A DNA stretch of 64,000 bases, taken from Defluviitaleaceae bacterium (lineage in GTDB: Bacteria; Bacillota; Clostridia; Lachnospirales; UBA5962). The notes under the pieces were generated by a model. The model was given only the letters and a program-made list of their open reading frames with translations. It did not search any database and was not told the origin of the DNA. The stretch is from assembly GCA_009779915.1 (NCBI GenBank), contig WRBA01000001.1, positions 66,212 through 130,211 on the forward strand, read 5' to 3'. Every line of letters begins with the position of its first letter. The stretch's first letter is position 1. Below, one piece after another: positions 17,943 through 25,604 of this stretch. Position numbers and translations under genes: made by a program.

Positions 17943-18109
17943 AGAACCTGTATTCAATAAGCTGTCACGCATCTTTCCGGCTGATTTTAAGCCACTTTGT
18001 GTCAGCACTCACTTGCAGATTATCTTTGAATATGCTGCGTTCGCGCTTCCTTAATTGGCAGAAAATCAGACTCGGAAATACGCGTAACCCATTATTGAAT
18101 ACAGGTTCT
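17943..18109. repeat. Family A inverted-repeat element, copy 1
   Basis: About 167 bp with perfect 18-bp terminal inverted repeats AGAACCTGTATTCAATAA; imperfect complementarity continues to about 55 bp. TA flanks both ends. The stop codon of purC (TAG) is made by the flanking TA plus the first base of its right end. The same element in inverted orientation, interrupted by a family B insertion, is at 46565-46843. Confidence 0.88.
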
Positions 18110-18788
18110 AATCCAGCATTATAGATACTAATTCAAGAGGACCGACAGGCTTATCGTCCTTAAAGGCACGCATATTGCCGCCGGAAATTTCATCAATTAA
18201 AAGAATTTTGCCGTCAGTACTTTTGCCAAATTCAAACTTTATATCGTAAAGGTCAAGCTCTTTGTTTTTAAGTTCGTTTTTAACAACTTCAGCAATTTTT
18301 TTGGTAAGAGATTTAAGGGTTTCGTACTCAGACTCCGATAAAAGACCTAACATATTAAGGGCGTCTTTAGATATCGGCGGGTCGCCGCGCTCGTCATCTT
18401 TTAAAGTTATTTCAACAAAATAGTCAAGGGGCGCGCCTTCTTTTACATAGTCGCCGTAGCGTCTAAAAAAGCTCCCAACAGCCTTAAGGCGGCAAATTAC
18501 TTCAAGACCTTTGCCGAAAGTAACCGCCGGGCGTACAACCATTTCAGCCTTGTCAATATCCGCACTTATATAATGAGTTGGGATACCAAGAGTTTCAAGT
18601 TTTTCAAAAAAGAATTTGCTGAGACTTAGTCCCCCTTTGCCGGCTCCTTCAATAGAAAGCCCTACGGAGTTTGAGCCTGGGTCAAAGACACCGTCTTCTC
18701 CCGTCATATCGTCTTTAAATTTAAGCAGGTAGTTACCATCATCAAGTGAGTAGACGGTTTTTGTTTTACCTTCATACATATGTTTCAT
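18108..18788 (-). CDS. purC: Phosphoribosylaminoimidazole-succinocarboxamide (SAICAR) synthase
   Basis: 226 residues. It performs the ATP-dependent addition of aspartate to CAIR in purine synthesis. Family features are YEGKTKTVYSLDDG at the N-terminus, LLKFKDDMTGEDG, ICRLKAVGSFFRRYG, and KFEFGKSTDGKILLIDEISG near the C-terminus, at close to the usual 230-240 residues. RBS GAGGTGAT. Other pur genes are not in the window. The stop codon sits at the edge of a family A repeat. Confidence 0.94.
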   Translation of the reverse strand: MKHMYEGKTKTVYSLDDGNYLLKFKDDMTGEDGVFDPGSNSVGLSIEGAGKGGLSLSKFFFEKLETLGIPTHYISADIDKAEMVVRPAVTFGKGLEVICRLKAVGSFFRRYGDYVKEGAPLDYFVEITLKDDERGDPPISKDALNMLGLLSESEYETLKSLTKKIAEVVKNELKNKELDLYDIKFEFGKSTDGKILLIDEISGGNMRAFKDDKPVGPLELVSIMLD

Positions 18789-18808
18789 AATATATCACCT
18801 CATTTTTT

Positions 18809-19030
18809 ATTATATCATAGCGGCATTTTTAACTCGACTTTTCTTTGAAAAGTCTCGTTGCACCTGTCTGTTGAAACCCTTCACATTGCTAAGGGTTTCT
18901 TTTTATGTGCATATTATACTATAGCTGTACTTTTTTGACTCGACCTTTCTTCGAAAAGTCTCATTGAGCCTGTAGGTAAAAACGCTTTACTTCGTTTAGC
19001 GTTTCTATATATGCTCACATTATATCATAA
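18809..19030. repeat. Diverged tandem duplication of a two-hairpin unit (about 105 bp each)
   Basis: Two adjacent copies begin near 18809 and 18915. Each has the order: ACTCGAC, a TTTC(T)TTYGAAAAGTC hairpin, a CCTGT segment, a second hairpin (AACCCTT/AAGGGTT in copy 1, AAACGCT/AGCGTTT in copy 2), and a terminal ATGYKCAYATTATA motif. The second hairpin differs in sequence but keeps its pairing. It fills the gap between the TetR gene and purC. Confidence 0.7.
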
Positions 19031-19753
19031 AATAGGGGATGATTGAAAGATAATACTATTTTCTTCAATATGCCCTGCAAATCTTGCAAACAGGCTGTCT
19101 AAGTAAAGTTTTTTAAGCTCTTCCATGCTTTGACCAGACATTTGGGCATAGGTGTCAGAATATATTACAAAATTAATAAGCGGTATTACGGAGAAGAAAA
19201 ATTTGTTGAAAATCATAGCGGCATTATATGAAAAATCATTGTCCACATCATAAACAGCAGAAAAAAGCTGATTATCCGGCACATTTTCCATCATAGCATA
19301 ATAGCGGAACAGCTCCCTCTTATGCTTGCCGTCAGAAAGAGATTCGAGCGTGATAATACGCAATATCTGACGCTTAACTATTAAATTATCCAAGGTTATT
19401 TCATAATATTTTTTTGAATCGGACAGAAATTCAATCAAGTCATTTTTTGTGGCAAATTCAAACCTATCAGGCAAAATATCCATACGCCCCTCTTGTTTGA
19501 ATTTAAGTACCGTGTTTCTAATAACAGCCATACTTGTTGCCGAAACTTCTTCAAAAAAAGATTCTATAAGATGATCCAAGATGGCCTCTTTACTTGGAAA
19601 GTAGTAATAGATAAGGGCTTTGTTTATGCCGGCTTCAAGGGCGATTTTGTCCACGCGAGTCGCAGCAAAGCCTTTTTGTGAAAACATTTCAGCTGCCACA
19701 TCTAAAATACGCTGTTTTGTATTTATGCTATCTAATTTATTTAATACTTCCAT
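19025..19753 (-). CDS. TetR-family transcriptional regulator
   Basis: 242 residues. The N-terminal helix-turn-helix is clear: RILDVAAEMFSQKGFAATRV, then DKIALEAGINKALIYYYFPS KEAI. The ligand-binding part (residues 70 on) has no recognisable subfamily. An inverted repeat typical of TetR operators lies about 13-45 bp upstream of the start, suggesting autoregulation; the next gene on the plus strand begins at 19969 and could share it. Downstream in the same direction is purC after a repeat-filled gap. Confidence 0.88.
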   Translation of the reverse strand: MEVLNKLDSINTKQRILDVAAEMFSQKGFAATRVDKIALEAGINKALIYYYFPSKEAILDHLIESFFEEVSATSMAVIRNTVLKFKQEGRMDILPDRFEFATKNDLIEFLSDSKKYYEITLDNLIVKRQILRIITLESLSDGKHKRELFRYYAMMENVPDNQLFSAVYDVDNDFSYNAAMIFNKFFFSVIPLINFVIYSDTYAQMSGQSMEELKKLYLDSLFARFAGHIEENSIIFQSSPIL

Positions 19754-19765
19754 AGATACCTCGTA

Positions 19766-19797
19766 ATTTTATTAACTAACCATTTGGTTAATAAAAT
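19766..19797. promoter_or_regulatory. Probable TetR operator
   Basis: 32-bp palindrome: ATTTTATTAAC and its complement GTTAATAAAAT flank AACCATTTGGTT-like inner symmetry (TAACCATTTGGTTA). It lies immediately before the TetR gene. Confidence 0.65.
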
Positions 19798-19968
19798 TAT
19801 AACCGATTACAGCCACAGTTGTCAATAGATTTTTATTATCTATATTCCGTCAAATCGATTAAAATCTGCGATGCAAATTACAAATTTTAGCAATTATTTT
19901 TTCATGGGTTTGCCCTGATTAGTTATAGGCTCAAAGCCTAAATAATATACTTATATAGAGGTGATAGC

Positions 19969-21129
19969 ATGGGAAACCATTATATAGCAAGGCTTAAAGA
20001 CGGTTCTTTGGCTGCGGTATTTTCAAAAGAGTCCAAAATAGTAATCAAATTCTTAAAAAATGGTCGCTGGGAATATGAACAAGCATTATTAGAAGGCAAA
20101 AATTTAAATTTTAGCGCGGATTTCGATCAAGGGGGAAATTTACATATATTCGTTCAAGACAATAAAAATGACATTATATTGATGGTTTTTAACGGCACAC
20201 AGTTTTCTAAAAGACAGCTTCTAAACGGCAGCTCAGTGGATAGGTATCCTATGCAAGTGAGGCAGCTTAAAAACTCTTGCCTGATTTATAATATTCCAAT
20301 TGAGGGTAATAAATACAAGCTTATAATGCAAAACACAAAAGAAAGCGGTTGGGATGAGCCTATGGAAATAGCGGAAATTTTTCCTTTGCCCGGCAATGGT
20401 AACTCGCTTTTTGATTTGCAGTTGGTAAATCCGGCGCATGGTGTTGCGCTCTACAATTCAGAGAATAATGTGATTGGGTATAAAGAAATCGCGCCTGGTA
20501 AAATTTGCGAATTTGTGCCTATATCCCGCCCCGGAGAGTTTGTTTTGGACGCTAGTTTTCTCACTTTGCAAGATGGGGTTCATTTATTATACATAAGTGC
20601 CAATTTGTTTTCACAGAAATTGATATATCGCCGGAAAGTGTCGGCTAAAATCTCGGAGGCCTTAACTTTATGGGAAGGCCCCCGTATTGAAAACTGCTTG
20701 CTTACTAATATAAATGGCGAGATTCATGCCTTTTGGAACTTGAGAGAAGGGCTTTATTGTGCAAAGTCAACTATAGGAGGAAAATCCTTTGAAAAAGGAC
20801 AAATCTATACCCAAAAATTCTGCAAAAAACCCCTTAAAGCCTCGTATATTACTGCTTTTGGAGATGAAGATTATTTTATCAGAAATATTTTTGTAGATAG
20901 TTTAGCACCATGGGATGTACAAATTTTGCCTGATGTATTTCCGGAGTTTTATCCCATCCCAAAAGCACCGGAGCCGGTAAAACCGGCAAGCCCGCCGCCA
21001 CAGCACGAACCTGAAAGCTCAGACTATGAAGAGAGGCTTTTATTCGCACTTAAGCACTCGGAGAAATTAAAAGAGGAAAATAGGAAGCTTAAGGAGGAAA
21101 ACTCCATGCTTAAAAAGCCGAAAGAATGA
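19969..21129 (+). CDS. Uncharacterised repeat protein, possible beta-propeller, with C-terminal coiled coil
   Basis: 386 residues, no signal peptide. I do not recognise the family. Residues 1-330 consist of recurring beta-rich units of about 45-50 residues with recurring D-x-x-G-N-L-H-I-F or N-G-E-I-H-A-F-W cores (GGNLHIFVQDN, GVHLLYISAN, GEIHAFWNLR), suggesting a beta-propeller. Then come a proline-rich linker (PKAPEPVKPASPPPQHEP) and a short charged coiled coil (EKLKEENRKLKEENSMLKKP). RBS GAGGTGATAGC directly before the ATG. The last 24 bases recur at 22881-22904. Confidence 0.6.
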   Translation: MGNHYIARLKDGSLAAVFSKESKIVIKFLKNGRWEYEQALLEGKNLNFSADFDQGGNLHIFVQDNKNDIILMVFNGTQFSKRQLLNGSSVDRYPMQVRQLKNSCLIYNIPIEGNKYKLIMQNTKESGWDEPMEIAEIFPLPGNGNSLFDLQLVNPAHGVALYNSENNVIGYKEIAPGKICEFVPISRPGEFVLDASFLTLQDGVHLLYISANLFSQKLIYRRKVSAKISEALTLWEGPRIENCLLTNINGEIHAFWNLREGLYCAKSTIGGKSFEKGQIYTQKFCKKPLKASYITAFGDEDYFIRNIFVDSLAPWDVQILPDVFPEFYPIPKAPEPVKPASPPPQHEPESSDYEERLLFALKHSEKLKEENRKLKEENSMLKKPKE

Positions 21130-21178
21130 ATTTAAGATGCACTTTCAAGACTAAGAGACAAAAAGTAGAAATTTGATA

Positions 21179-21207
21179 TTGACAAACAAGGGGGGGGGTA
21201 GTAAAAT
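21179..21207 (+). promoter_or_regulatory. Promoter with nine-G tract in its spacer (candidate phase-variable switch)
   Basis: TTGACA (21179-21184), then exactly 17 bases, then TAAAAT (21202-21207). Positions 21190-21198 of the spacer are nine consecutive Gs, extreme for this AT-rich sequence. Gain or loss of a G would change the -35/-10 distance. The likely target is the secreted-protein gene at 21433; the about 225-nt leader between holds GATTGGA-type short repeats at 21260-21285. Confidence 0.6.
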
Positions 21208-21432
21208 AGATTTGACAGCGTGTAATCGACTGTAAGCTGTTAGAGAAAGAATATGCAATTGGAGATTGGAGATTGAAGATTGGTGGTGGTTTTATGGAAG
21301 CGGATATTTGTGTTTGAAAAACAAGCAAAAAAGCAGTACAATGTTTTCAAGAGAAGAATATTTATAGACGCAGTATAACTTTTACATCAGCTGAAAAATG
21401 ACCCTTATAGGGATTATTAGGAGGAATTACAT

Positions 21433-22152
21433 ATGAAATTTAATAAACTAAGGATAATCGTTTGCACAGTGTTAGCTCTATCTTTTTTGTTTGTAAGCCC
21501 AGTTAGTGCATTAGAAGAGGTTACTGAAAGTGACTTTTATATGGCCAATGCACTAATTGAAGCTAATTTAGATATGTTGTTTGAAACGGCAGAGTGGGCA
21601 ATATTGGATGCAAATGCCGATTCTCGTGCTGTTCGCATATATAATGAATTTGGCAATGACATTTCTGACGAATTTATAGTAGAGATTGCCATAGTTGACA
21701 CTACAAATTTAGTGCGAGGTGCCCTTGGTTCAGATGAAGGGGCTCAAACAATGTTAGTACGGTCTTTTTGGAACAGACCTTTAAGCGGCATGGATCCATC
21801 CCTAAGCGTTAGAGCTACTAACACAATTTTTTGGACTGCAGGCACAGCAAATGGTTGGCCGACTGTGAGGTTGACAGAAGTATCGGGAAATCATACAATA
21901 TTGGACAACCAGGTGCAAGTGATAGAGCAAAATTTGAGATTTGGTGCCAATGGTGTAAATGCTAATGGAGTGCCTGTAAATAACCAGCTTGTAAATCAGC
22001 GTTTGGTAGGTACCAGCTATAGGTTTACTCCAAACTGGGTTGCTATCAGAACTACAGATGGGTTATCTGCTATAGGTTCAAGTATAACTTATACATTGAG
22101 AAGAGGCACATCTAGCATCTGGACATTTACTATAAATAATCAATTATATTAA
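21433..22152 (+). CDS. Secreted protein of unknown function
   Basis: 239 residues. A signal peptide (KLRIIVCTVLALSFLFVSPV, cleavage near SALEE) precedes a mature part rich in Asn, Thr and Val, with no motif I recognise. The C-terminal half (TIFWTAGTANGWPTVRL, ANGVPVNNQLVNQRLVG) looks beta-stranded, possibly adhesin-like. RBS AGGAGG eight bases before the ATG. It is preceded by the poly-G promoter, consistent with a phase-variable surface product. It lies in a segment bounded by 24-bp repeats. Confidence 0.6.
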   Translation: MKFNKLRIIVCTVLALSFLFVSPVSALEEVTESDFYMANALIEANLDMLFETAEWAILDANADSRAVRIYNEFGNDISDEFIVEIAIVDTTNLVRGALGSDEGAQTMLVRSFWNRPLSGMDPSLSVRATNTIFWTAGTANGWPTVRLTEVSGNHTILDNQVQVIEQNLRFGANGVNANGVPVNNQLVNQRLVGTSYRFTPNWVAIRTTDGLSAIGSSITYTLRRGTSSIWTFTINNQLY

Positions 22153-22264
22153 GCTATAAAGCTTTCTATGAGAAAATATAGATTGTTTTCAATCGGAAGT
22201 TGCACTGAGCAAGGTGCAGCTTCCGATTAGTGATTATAAATACTTTAGCAAGGGGTGTTGTGAA

Positions 22265-22864
22265 ATGAAAAAGCACATAGCTCTTATTATCTCAGCGGTA
22301 ATTTTTATTGTGCTGATTATTTTAATACTTATTGCCCTTGTAAATATTTTTCAATCGACCCCAAGACCTTGGGAATTTACTAACCAAGAAGCGGCAGTTG
22401 TAAAAGAGCATATTATTGCAAATTTATCGGAAAGATGGGAAGGCAGAGTAAGTGTAGTGGCTGCAGCCAGATCCCCTGACCGTGAAGCTTTTCACGATCA
22501 GCATGCCATACTCATAAATGTAAGGCTGCACGAATCGGAAAATTTAAAGTACGAGCTTCAAGAACTTGCAATGGAATCAACAATTCTTGCCTTCAGTATA
22601 CTACAGGATCAAACATCCCCAATGTATCAGATTAATATTATTTATGATATTTATCAAAGATGGGGTCGCTCAACGGTTTTGTGGGTTTCAAATGATGGTT
22701 TTTTTGGGCGCATTGTAGAAAATAGAGATAGGCTCTCATATGAAGAAGATATGCGTATGGGTGATTTGGGGCAGGAAATATTACAATCACATCGTTTCCA
22801 AAATATGCCTGATAATGTTAGGATAACTGAAATAAGCGATTTTTTGCACAATAGTGGATTTTAG
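22265..22864 (+). CDS. Single-pass membrane protein of unknown function
   Basis: 199 residues. The start at 22265 follows AAGGGGTGTTGTGAA. One long hydrophobic segment (residues 5-30, IALIISAVIFIVLIILILIA) is followed by an extracytoplasmic domain with no recognised motif (VKEHIIANLSERWEGRVSVV and INIIYDIYQRWGRSTVLWV). It follows the secreted-protein gene in the same direction by 112 bp, so the two may act together. Confidence 0.6.
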   Translation: MKKHIALIISAVIFIVLIILILIALVNIFQSTPRPWEFTNQEAAVVKEHIIANLSERWEGRVSVVAAARSPDREAFHDQHAILINVRLHESENLKYELQELAMESTILAFSILQDQTSPMYQINIIYDIYQRWGRSTVLWVSNDGFFGRIVENRDRLSYEEDMRMGDLGQEILQSHRFQNMPDNVRITEISDFLHNSGF

Positions 22865-22880
22865 TATTTAGTATAACACT

Positions 22881-22904
22881 ATGCTTAAAAAACCGAAGGA
22901 ATGA
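22881..22904 (+). repeat. 24-bp copy of the 3' end of the gene at 19969
   Basis: ATGCTTAAAAAACCGAAGGA plus ATGA repeats 21106-21129 with two mismatches, including the MLKKPKE-stop codons. It is a direct repeat bracketing the segment 21130-22880. Confidence 0.75.
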
Positions 22905-22937
22905 GTTGGAATAGTTTGGTGTAGCAAGATATAAAAG

Positions 22938-23180
22938 CTATTTTATATCTTGCTCAAGAGAGTCAAATTCAGTTGTGCTGAAAAATTCGCCAAGAGTAAT
23001 TTCAAGCCCGTCACAAATCTTTTTAATAGTCATTAGTTTTGGGTCTTTGCTTTTTCCGTACAAAATATTTTTGACAGATGAAGGTGGTAACGCTGACAAT
23101 GTGGCTAGCTTATTGATTGTTAAGTTATGCTCATTACATAGTTGCAAGATACGATTACGAACCACTAAAATTGTAGTCAT
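22938..23180 (-). CDS. XRE-family (Cro/CI) transcriptional regulator
   Basis: 80 residues, essentially a lone helix-turn-helix: RNRILQLCNEHNLTINKLAT, LSALPPSSVKNILYGKSKDP, TIKKICDGLEITLGEFF. This short form occurs in chromosomal and mobile-element regulators. It is divergent from the small protein at 23296; the intergenic region contains two similar motifs (GGCTATACATG and GGCTATGCATAG) next to a TATAAT box, a plausible operator. ATG at 23180 follows a GGGGG-rich ribosome site. Confidence 0.82.
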   Translation of the reverse strand: MTTILVVRNRILQLCNEHNLTINKLATLSALPPSSVKNILYGKSKDPKLMTIKKICDGLEITLGEFFSTTEFDSLEQDIK

Positions 23181-23295
23181 TTTATTACCCCCATAACCTT
23201 TTGGTTTAAGGATACACAAAATCTCTTGCAATTATAGGCTATACATGCTACTATTGGGCTATGCATAGTCTATAATCTAAAAGAGAGGAGATATT

Positions 23296-23460
23296 ATGAA
23301 ACAGTTTCAAATAGAACTTGACGAAATGGTTTGCCGATGGCTTGAGCATATTGCGGAGACAACAGGTCAATCCATTGAAAATGTAATTTCAAATGGGATA
23401 TATCAACAAATTGCAAACTTAGAAGAAACTGCAATGAAAGCGTTTACTTATCGCGAATAG
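23296..23460 (+). CDS. Small ribbon-helix-helix-like protein
   Basis: 54 residues: begins MKQFQIELDEMVCRWLEHIA and continues with a second helix (SIENVISNGIYQQIANLEE). The short strand followed by two helices resembles an RHH DNA-binding fold such as antitoxin N-termini. No toxin follows; a terminator is reached directly. RBS GAGAGGAG, with TATAAT about 22 bases before the ATG. Possibly a regulatory pair with the divergent XRE gene. Assignment is by shape only. Confidence 0.5.
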   Translation: MKQFQIELDEMVCRWLEHIAETTGQSIENVISNGIYQQIANLEETAMKAFTYRE

Positions 23461-23461
23461 C

Positions 23462-23509
23462 AAAAAAAGCTGCCAGCACCAATCTAAAATGGTTTTGGCA
23501 GCTTTTTTA
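23462..23509 (+). terminator. Rho-independent terminator
   Basis: AAAAAAGCTGCCA and TGGCAGCTTTTTT pair perfectly, ending in a T run, directly after the small gene's stop. Confidence 0.9.
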
Positions 23510-23530
23510 TGCATATCCACTCATTAGGCA

Positions 23531-23557
23531 GAATACATATATTTATGGACATACACT
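23531..23557 (+). promoter_or_regulatory. Candidate sigma-E promoter of the spoIIIA operon
   Basis: CATACACT at 23550-23557 agrees with the sigma-E -10 consensus (CATACAnT); GAATACA at 23531-23537 is a weaker -35 match. In Bacillus subtilis spoIIIA is under sigma-E. The predicted transcript start would lie very close to the ribosome site, which weakens the call. Confidence 0.4.
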
Positions 23558-23573
23558 AATGAGGAGGATGGCT

Positions 23574-24458
23574 ATGGAAAAATCCTTGTTTTCTAAGTAT
23601 TTGCCTGATGAGATTTACAGCCTTCTTTTAGAAGAAGGGGAGGCATTTTTAAAAAAAGTCACTGAAATACGCTTGCGGGTGGAAAAACCTATTATAGTCT
23701 ATTCAAGCAATAATGAAAAAATCTTAAATCACAAAGTTTCTCAGATCCTTATAAAAAAGACTTTAGAGCTTATAAGCGGCTACTCTCTGTATGCTTGGGA
23801 GGACGAGCTTAGGACCGGGTTTATAACCCTTCCCGGAGGGTGCCGGGTGGGTATATGCGGTAAAACTGTAGTGGAAAACGATAAAATTAAGACAATTACT
23901 CATATTTCAGGCATAAATATAAGGATAAAGCATGAGATAAAGGGTTGTGCGAATGTGATTTTCAAGCTTATACCCACACTCGCTCATACGATGATAATTT
24001 CACCTCCGGGATGCGGCAAAACTACACTTTTACGGGATTTAGCAGGTCAAATTTCCAATAAAGGAAAGACTGTCGGCATAGTGGACGAGCGTTCGGAAAT
24101 AGCAGGCTCTTACATGGGAGTACCTCAAAATGATGTGGGGATGAGAACGGATGTTCTCGACAGATGCCCGAAGGATAAAGGCATGATAATGCTTCTTAGA
24201 AGTATGTCACCTCAGTTTATAATAGTTGATGAAATCGGCTCAAAGAAAGATATTGAAGCAATCGAGCAGCTGGTAAACGCCGGAGTAAAAATCATATGCA
24301 CAGTTCATGGCAATGGGATAGATGATATTAGAGGACGCAGCGTATTTAAAAGCCTCGAAGGGCTTTTCGACAATTATATAGTACTATCCGCCAGTAATGG
24401 ACCGGGTACCATAGAAGGGGTATATAATAAGAACTTCGAGGTGGTGAGATTATGTTAA
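23574..24458 (+). CDS. spoIIIAA: Stage III sporulation protein AA, AAA+/secretion-type ATPase
   Basis: 294 residues. Cytoplasmic ATPase of the mother-cell-to-forespore channel (SpoIIIA-SpoIIQ complex), related to type II/IV secretion ATPases. Walker A is SPPGCGKTTLLRDLA, Walker B-like FIIVDEIGSKKDIEAIEQLV, and the AA-specific WEDELRTGFITLPGGCRVG is present. I use the ATG at 23574, six bases from AGGAGG; an ATG at 23559 would overlap that site. First gene of the eight-gene operon; its stop overlaps spoIIIAB by 7 bp. Confidence 0.95.
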   Translation: MEKSLFSKYLPDEIYSLLLEEGEAFLKKVTEIRLRVEKPIIVYSSNNEKILNHKVSQILIKKTLELISGYSLYAWEDELRTGFITLPGGCRVGICGKTVVENDKIKTITHISGINIRIKHEIKGCANVIFKLIPTLAHTMIISPPGCGKTTLLRDLAGQISNKGKTVGIVDERSEIAGSYMGVPQNDVGMRTDVLDRCPKDKGMIMLLRSMSPQFIIVDEIGSKKDIEAIEQLVNAGVKIICTVHGNGIDDIRGRSVFKSLEGLFDNYIVLSASNGPGTIEGVYNKNFEVVRLC

Positions 24459-24967
24459 TTCAAGCCTTAGGCGCAGTTTTGATTATAGGCTCATCAACAA
24501 TGTGGGGGGCTTATATGGCTGCTAAAAGCTATTTTAGATTACGGGATCTAAGAGAGATGAAAAGGGCTTTTGGCATATTAATTTCAGAGATTGATTATGC
24601 TCAAAGCCCTCTTGAAGAAGCTGCTGTAAATATTGCCATAAAATGCAGCCTTCCTATTAAAGGTATATTTGAAAATTTTTCAAAAGGGCTGTCAGGAAAA
24701 GTGAATGTATGGGAGTTATGGAGTGAAACTATAGAAAACTCCCAAAAAGACAGCTATTTTTCAACTGAGGATATGGAAGTATTTAAAAGTTTCGGTAAAA
24801 CCCTTGGCTATCTGGATAGAGAAATGCAGCTTCGCAATATTGAAATGCAGATAGATTATATTAACCAGAAAACGGACGAGCTTGAAAAAACTTGGGAAAA
24901 ATCGAGGAAAATGTATTTGTCCTTAGGGGCTCTCGGCGGGGTTATGGCTGTAATCTTACTAATCTAA
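24452..24967 (+). CDS. spoIIIAB: Stage III sporulation protein AB
   Basis: 171 residues, with membrane segments at each end (IQALGAVLIIGSSTMWGAYM and the final GALGGVMAVILLI). The middle is helical and similar to GspF/T2SF-like SpoIIIAB, including LREMKRAFGILISEIDYAQS PLEEA and GKTLGYLDREMQLRNIE. Part of the SpoIIIA channel. Start overlaps spoIIIAA. Confidence 0.93.
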   Translation: MLIQALGAVLIIGSSTMWGAYMAAKSYFRLRDLREMKRAFGILISEIDYAQSPLEEAAVNIAIKCSLPIKGIFENFSKGLSGKVNVWELWSETIENSQKDSYFSTEDMEVFKSFGKTLGYLDREMQLRNIEMQIDYINQKTDELEKTWEKSRKMYLSLGALGGVMAVILLI

Positions 24968-24989
24968 AAATGTGAAAGAGGTTGATTTC

Positions 24990-25184
24990 ATGGAAATAAG
25001 CGTAGTATTCCAGATTGCAGCTGTAGGCATACTTGTGGCTGTTTTAAATCAGGTTCTAAACAGTGCGGGGCGTTCGGAGCAAGCTACAATGACGACTCTT
25101 GCAGGTGTGGTTATTGTTCTTTTATGGGTAATTCATTACATAAGCGATTTATTTAGAACAGTTGAGACTTTGTTTCAGCTTTAG
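24990..25184 (+). CDS. spoIIIAC: Stage III sporulation protein AC
   Basis: 64 residues with two membrane helices (VVFQIAAVGILVAVLNQVL and TLAGVVIVLLWVIHYISDLF), the normal size. Start at ATG 24990 eight bases after AAGAGG, in preference to a GTG at 24972. Membrane component of the SpoIIIA channel. Confidence 0.93.
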   Translation: MEISVVFQIAAVGILVAVLNQVLNSAGRSEQATMTTLAGVVIVLLWVIHYISDLFRTVETLFQL

Positions 25185-25201
25185 GGTTGGGAGAGCGATA
25201 T

Positions 25202-25588
25202 ATGGATATTATGCAAATTGTGGCTGTAGGCATCATATCAGGAGTCTTATCCCTCACTATAAAAAAACAGGTGCCTGAGATAGCCTTGCTTATCTCTATT
25301 GCGGCAGCCGTATTAATATTTTTTATGGTTTTGCCTAAAATATCCGCGATATTTGGGGTTTTAGATGGTATTTCCGCAAGAATACGAGGAGATTTAGGCT
25401 TTATAGGTACCCTTATTCAAATTACAGGAATTGCCTATATAGCCGAGTTTGGCGCACAAATATGCAAAGACGCAGGAGAAGGCGCAATAGCCGCTAAAAT
25501 CGAGCTTGCAGGCAAGGTGCTTATTATGGCAGCCTCTACGCCTATTATAGTGGCTTTATTAAATATGATTACTCAAGTACTCGTATAA
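25202..25588 (+). CDS. spoIIIAD: Stage III sporulation protein AD
   Basis: 128 residues, three to four membrane helices, with the family segments SLTIKKQVPEIALLISIAAA and FGAQICKDAGEGAIAAKIEL AGK. The ATG at 25202 follows GGGAGAG; an upstream TTG is less likely. Membrane component of the SpoIIIA channel. Confidence 0.93.
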   Translation: MDIMQIVAVGIISGVLSLTIKKQVPEIALLISIAAAVLIFFMVLPKISAIFGVLDGISARIRGDLGFIGTLIQITGIAYIAEFGAQICKDAGEGAIAAKIELAGKVLIMAASTPIIVALLNMITQVLV

Positions 25589-25604
25589 AGGAAGTGGACA
25601 AAAG

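Noticed and set aside
21241-21290. GATTGGA short repeats (GGAGATTGGAGATTGAAGATTG) as a CRISPR-like or iteron array
   Set aside because: Only about three imperfect units in a leader region; too short and irregular to call.
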